Positions 6,309-8,480 of a stretch of DNA of 8,480 nucleotides are shown one piece after another. Every line of letters starts with the position of its first letter. Positions within the stretch are counted from its first letter, which is position 1. The DNA comes from Spirosoma fluviale (lineage in GTDB: Bacteria; Bacteroidota; Bacteroidia; Cytophagales; Spirosomataceae): contig CAMDSI010000085.1 in assembly GCA_945906915.1 (NCBI GenBank), positions 1-8,480 of the forward strand, in the 5' to 3' direction. The position numbers and the translations under genes are program-made. Below the pieces are notes generated by a model. That model was not told where the DNA came from. It was given only the letters and a program-made list of their open reading frames with translations, and searched no databases.

Positions 6309-7259
6309 CTATTTTTCTAATCGCATACTATGCAGACGACGAATGTAAAATACTACTAATGCTACAGATATCAACACAGACCACCAGGGCGTAATTTCTC
6401 CTAATTTCTCCGGATCAACTGCGATTTGCTTCTGCTGGTACATATAATGCATGGTTAAAGTCCAGCCATTATTAAATAAATGCGCCACAATAGGAATCCA
6501 AATATTGCGGTTCCACACATATAAATACCCGAAAAAGGCCCCTAATAACAAACGCGGAAAGAATCCAAAAAATTGAAAATGTATAAAACTGAAAATCCCC
6601 GCAGATACCCAAATCGCCACGTGGTGATTTCCCACATAGCGTTCAAATAAGGTTTGGAGCACCCCTCTAAAGAACAATTCTTCGCCTAATGCTGCTAATC
6701 CCGCAATAACCGCTAAACCTATGGCAAAGTCTGTAGGACTCTGAAAGTTGATTAAAAACTTAGTTAATTCTGCTAATTGTGTTTCTGACGCACGCATCCA
6801 CTTTTCTGTCTCTTCAAATCCAGCAGGTAAAATAAGTGACTGATTCCACTGAATAATGTATTCTAAAAGTGGCATTCCCACTAAAATGGTGATAATCGAC
6901 CAAAGAAATACCCGGTAATCTGGTTTTGTATTTTCCGATAGGGAATTAAAATCTCGTTTTTCAGACCAGCGCAAATAGGCCCATGAACTAGCCACAAAAG
7001 TAAAAAGGGCCGAAAACCATTGCATAGCCATCATGGCACGAAAGGCTCCCTCGTAGTTTTGGGGATGGGCCATAAAATCCAAAACGGATTTCTGAAATTG
7101 ATTCACATCCTGTGTAGGGAAACCTACAATTAATACGACTGATAATAGACCAATAAATTGACCTATAAATCCTCCTAACAGAAAGAATCCGAATAAAATT
7201 AAGATCTTAGACAGCAAACCGAGGTAACGTTCGGGGCCTTGAAAATTGTTATCTACCAT
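6309..7259 (-). CDS. CPBP family intramembrane glutamic endopeptidase (Rce1/CAAX-protease-like)
   Basis: This is a 316-residue polytopic membrane protein of the ABI/CPBP family, whose members cleave peptides or prenylated proteins within the membrane. In bacteria, roles range from bacteriocin immunity to protein maturation. All catalytic motifs are intact: EELFFR at 193-198 (Glu193, Glu194, Arg198), FxxxH at Phe223-His227 and HxxxN at His260-Asn264. Hydrophobic segments are apparent at about 15-47, 78-95, 118-137, 178-192, 213-231, 235-249 and 287-308. The family domain lies in the second half; the N-terminal third is an extra membrane region. ATG 7259 is the first start after the divergent spacer. 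The gene leads the minus-strand run and sits 4 bp before cdsA. The substrate is unknown. Confidence 0.9.
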   Translation of the reverse strand: MVDNNFQGPERYLGLLSKILILFGFFLLGGFIGQFIGLLSVVLIVGFPTQDVNQFQKSVLDFMAHPQNYEGAFRAMMAMQWFSALFTFVASSWAYLRWSEKRDFNSLSENTKPDYRVFLWSIITILVGMPLLEYIIQWNQSLILPAGFEETEKWMRASETQLAELTKFLINFQSPTDFAIGLAVIAGLAALGEELFFRGVLQTLFERYVGNHHVAIWVSAGIFSFIHFQFFGFFPRLLLGAFFGYLYVWNRNIWIPIVAHLFNNGWTLTMHYMYQQKQIAVDPEKLGEITPWWSVLISVALVVFYIRRLHSMRLEK

Positions 7260-7275
7260 AATGCTCGTAAATTTA
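7246..7275 (+). promoter_or_regulatory. dusB: Putative promoter for dusB (TTG-N19-TAAATTTA)
   Basis: TTG at 7246-7248 is followed after exactly 19 bp by TAAATTTA at 7268-7275, one base off the Bacteroidota -7 consensus TAnnTTTG. Transcription would begin around 7280, about 12 nt before the dusB ATG. The -33 half lies inside the start of the CPBP gene on the other strand. TAAATTTA is its own reverse complement, so the same box could also serve the CPBP gene. On that strand the transcript would be almost leaderless and no -33 is visible. A second minus-strand candidate, TATCTTTA at 7304-7297, is also one base off. Confidence 0.35.
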
Positions 7276-7292
7276 CGGAATTTTTAATCAGA

Positions 7293-8288
7293 ATGGTAAA
7301 GATAGGTAACATCGAGCTAGGCTCATTCCCATTGCTTTTAGCGCCCATGGAGGACGTTTCTGACCCGCCTTTCCGCGCGGTGTGCAAAGCGAACGGCGCT
7401 GATTTAATGTATACAGAGTTTATTTCGTCAGAAGGATTGATTCGAGATGCCGCAAAAAGTGTACAAAAACTCGATATTTTTGAATACGAAAGGCCGATTG
7501 GCATTCAACTTTTTGGCAGTTCCATCGAAACGATGGCGTCTTGCACGGAGATAGCCACTAAGGCCGGTCCGGATTTAATTGACATCAATTACGGTTGCCC
7601 CGTAAAACAAGTCGCTTGCAGAGGCGCTGGTGCAGCTTTATTGCAAGATATTCCGAAGATGGTGGCGATGACGAAGGCCGTGGTGGATGCGACGCATCTT
7701 CCGGTCACGGTGAAAACCCGTCTGGGCTGGGATGATTCAACAAAAAATATTGTAGATGTGGCGGAACGCCTGCAAGACATTGGAATTCAGGCATTGACTA
7801 TACATGGCAGAACGCGTGTTCAAATGTATAAGGGTGCGGCAGACTGGGAATTAATTTCGAAAGTGAAAAATAATCCCCGTATTAAGATCCCCATTTTTGG
7901 TAATGGAGATGTCGATTCCCCTGAAAAAGCGAAAGAATACCGCGATCGCTACGAAGTAGATGGGATCATGATAGGACGTGCGTCCATCGGATACCCTTGG
8001 ATATTTAATGAAATCAAACATTATCTTGCCACAGGGGAGCACCTCGCTCCTCCTACCCTACAACAACGCTTGCAAGTATGCTTAGATCACTTGGATTTCT
8101 CGATTCGTTGGAAAGGAAATCACGGAGGAATCGTTGAAATGAGACGGCATTATTCAAATTATTTCCGCGGAATGGATCATTTTAAACCATTTAGAACCCG
8201 TTTAGTAACTACTTATGACTTTGAAGAAATCAAAGGCATTTTAACTGAAATTTCGGAACATTATGAAACGGTTCCTTTTAACGCCTAA
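7293..8288 (+). CDS. dusB: tRNA-dihydrouridine synthase, DusB type
   Basis: This FMN enzyme reduces a uridine in the tRNA D-loop to dihydrouridine using NADPH, in the cytoplasm. The 331-residue TIM-barrel protein starts with the FMN-binding LLLAPMEDVSDPPFR at 14-28. The catalytic Cys102 is in DINYGCP. The FMN and substrate residues Lys141 (VKTRLGWD) and His171 (TIHGRTR) are present. The phosphate-binding IFGNGDVDS and GIMIGRASIGYPWIF come next. The helical tRNA-binding C-terminal domain contains MRRHYSNYFRGMDHFKPFR. Overall motifs and length fit the DusB/NifR3 branch common in Bacteroidota. I chose ATG 7293 because it gives a normal N-terminus; a TTG at 7239 in frame would lie within the opposite gene. 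The stop shares a base with the next start (TAATG), so the following transporter gene is probably translationally coupled. Confidence 0.94.
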   Translation: MVKIGNIELGSFPLLLAPMEDVSDPPFRAVCKANGADLMYTEFISSEGLIRDAAKSVQKLDIFEYERPIGIQLFGSSIETMASCTEIATKAGPDLIDINYGCPVKQVACRGAGAALLQDIPKMVAMTKAVVDATHLPVTVKTRLGWDDSTKNIVDVAERLQDIGIQALTIHGRTRVQMYKGAADWELISKVKNNPRIKIPIFGNGDVDSPEKAKEYRDRYEVDGIMIGRASIGYPWIFNEIKHYLATGEHLAPPTLQQRLQVCLDHLDFSIRWKGNHGGIVEMRRHYSNYFRGMDHFKPFRTRLVTTYDFEEIKGILTEISEHYETVPFNA

Positions 8289-8480
8289 TGGACAACAAAC
8301 AAAAATCCCCAGTTCTATTCATCATTTTAGCCTTTATTGCACTTTCCTTGATTTGGGGTAGTTCCTTTATTTTGGTCAAAAAAAGTTTAGTCTATTATAG
8401 TTCTCCACAGGTAGGTGCTTTGCGTATTTTTGCTGCCTTCATTTTCTTTATCCCGGTGTTTTTAAAACAGCGACATGAAG
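8288..8480 (+). CDS. EamA/DMT-family transporter, N-terminal part (cut by right window edge)
   Basis: Only the first 64 codons are present. They encode a short polar N-terminus (MDNKQKSP) followed by a membrane helix with ALSLIWGSSFILVKKSL. This is the typical start of a drug/metabolite exporter of the EamA type: an aromatic-rich first helix with WGSSF, a short loop, then the QVGALRIFAAFIFFIPV second helix. Full members have about 10 transmembrane helices and 280-310 residues. Substrates are usually small metabolites or amino acids and cannot be told here. The ATG overlaps the dusB stop by one base. Confidence 0.85.
   Translation, partial: MDNKQKSPVLFIILAFIALSLIWGSSFILVKKSLVYYSSPQVGALRIFAAFIFFIPVFLKQRHE

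Noticed and set aside
7239..7292. An 18-residue N-terminal extension of DusB from TTG 7239
   Set aside because: It overlaps the start of the divergent CPBP gene and the putative promoter; homologues begin close to the residue encoded at 7293.

Overview
This window looks like an ordinary chromosomal stretch from a member of the Bacteroidota, most likely a Cytophagales-type, moderately AT-rich bacterium. That reading is an inference. It rests on Bacteroidota-style -7 promoter elements (TAnnTTTG) upstream of genes, weak or absent Shine-Dalgarno sequences with A-rich leaders, a GMC dehydrogenase paired with a gluconate-2-dehydrogenase-subunit-3 protein, and a secreted carboxypeptidase-regulatory-like protein. 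I cannot name the species from sequence alone. Coding density is very high. No gene-free stretch exceeds 300 bases (the longest is about 73 bp), and I see no tRNA, rRNA, CRISPR array, insertion sequence or prophage.

Layout. Bases 1-1523 (minus) hold the N-terminal part of mutS, cut by the left edge. Across a 73-bp divergent spacer, 1597-4712 (plus) is a tight three-gene run: a GMC-family FAD dehydrogenase catalytic subunit with a Cys cluster, its small Tat-type partner subunit, and pgeF, whose start overlaps the partner gene. Converging on it, 7259-4689 (minus) is a second three-gene run: a CPBP/Rce1-like membrane protease, cdsA (CDP-diacylglycerol synthase), and a small secreted carboxypeptidase-regulatory-like protein. 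The ends of the two runs overlap by 24 bp. A 33-bp divergent spacer separates the CPBP gene from dusB (7293-8288, plus). dusB runs directly into an EamA/DMT-type transporter gene cut by the right edge.

How the genes work together. The GMC protein and its partner should form a periplasmic or membrane-attached dehydrogenase that oxidises a sugar, polyol or similar alcohol and feeds electrons to the respiratory chain. The small subunit probably carries the Tat signal for the complex. pgeF (cell-wall fidelity), cdsA (phospholipid synthesis) and the membrane protease are cell-envelope functions. mutS and dusB are housekeeping genes for DNA repair and tRNA modification.

I found no new defence or mobile system. 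The most interesting points are the CX2CX2CX3C motif in the GMC dehydrogenase, the unusual short Tat-like leader of its partner, and two symmetric promoter-like arrangements in the divergent spacers.
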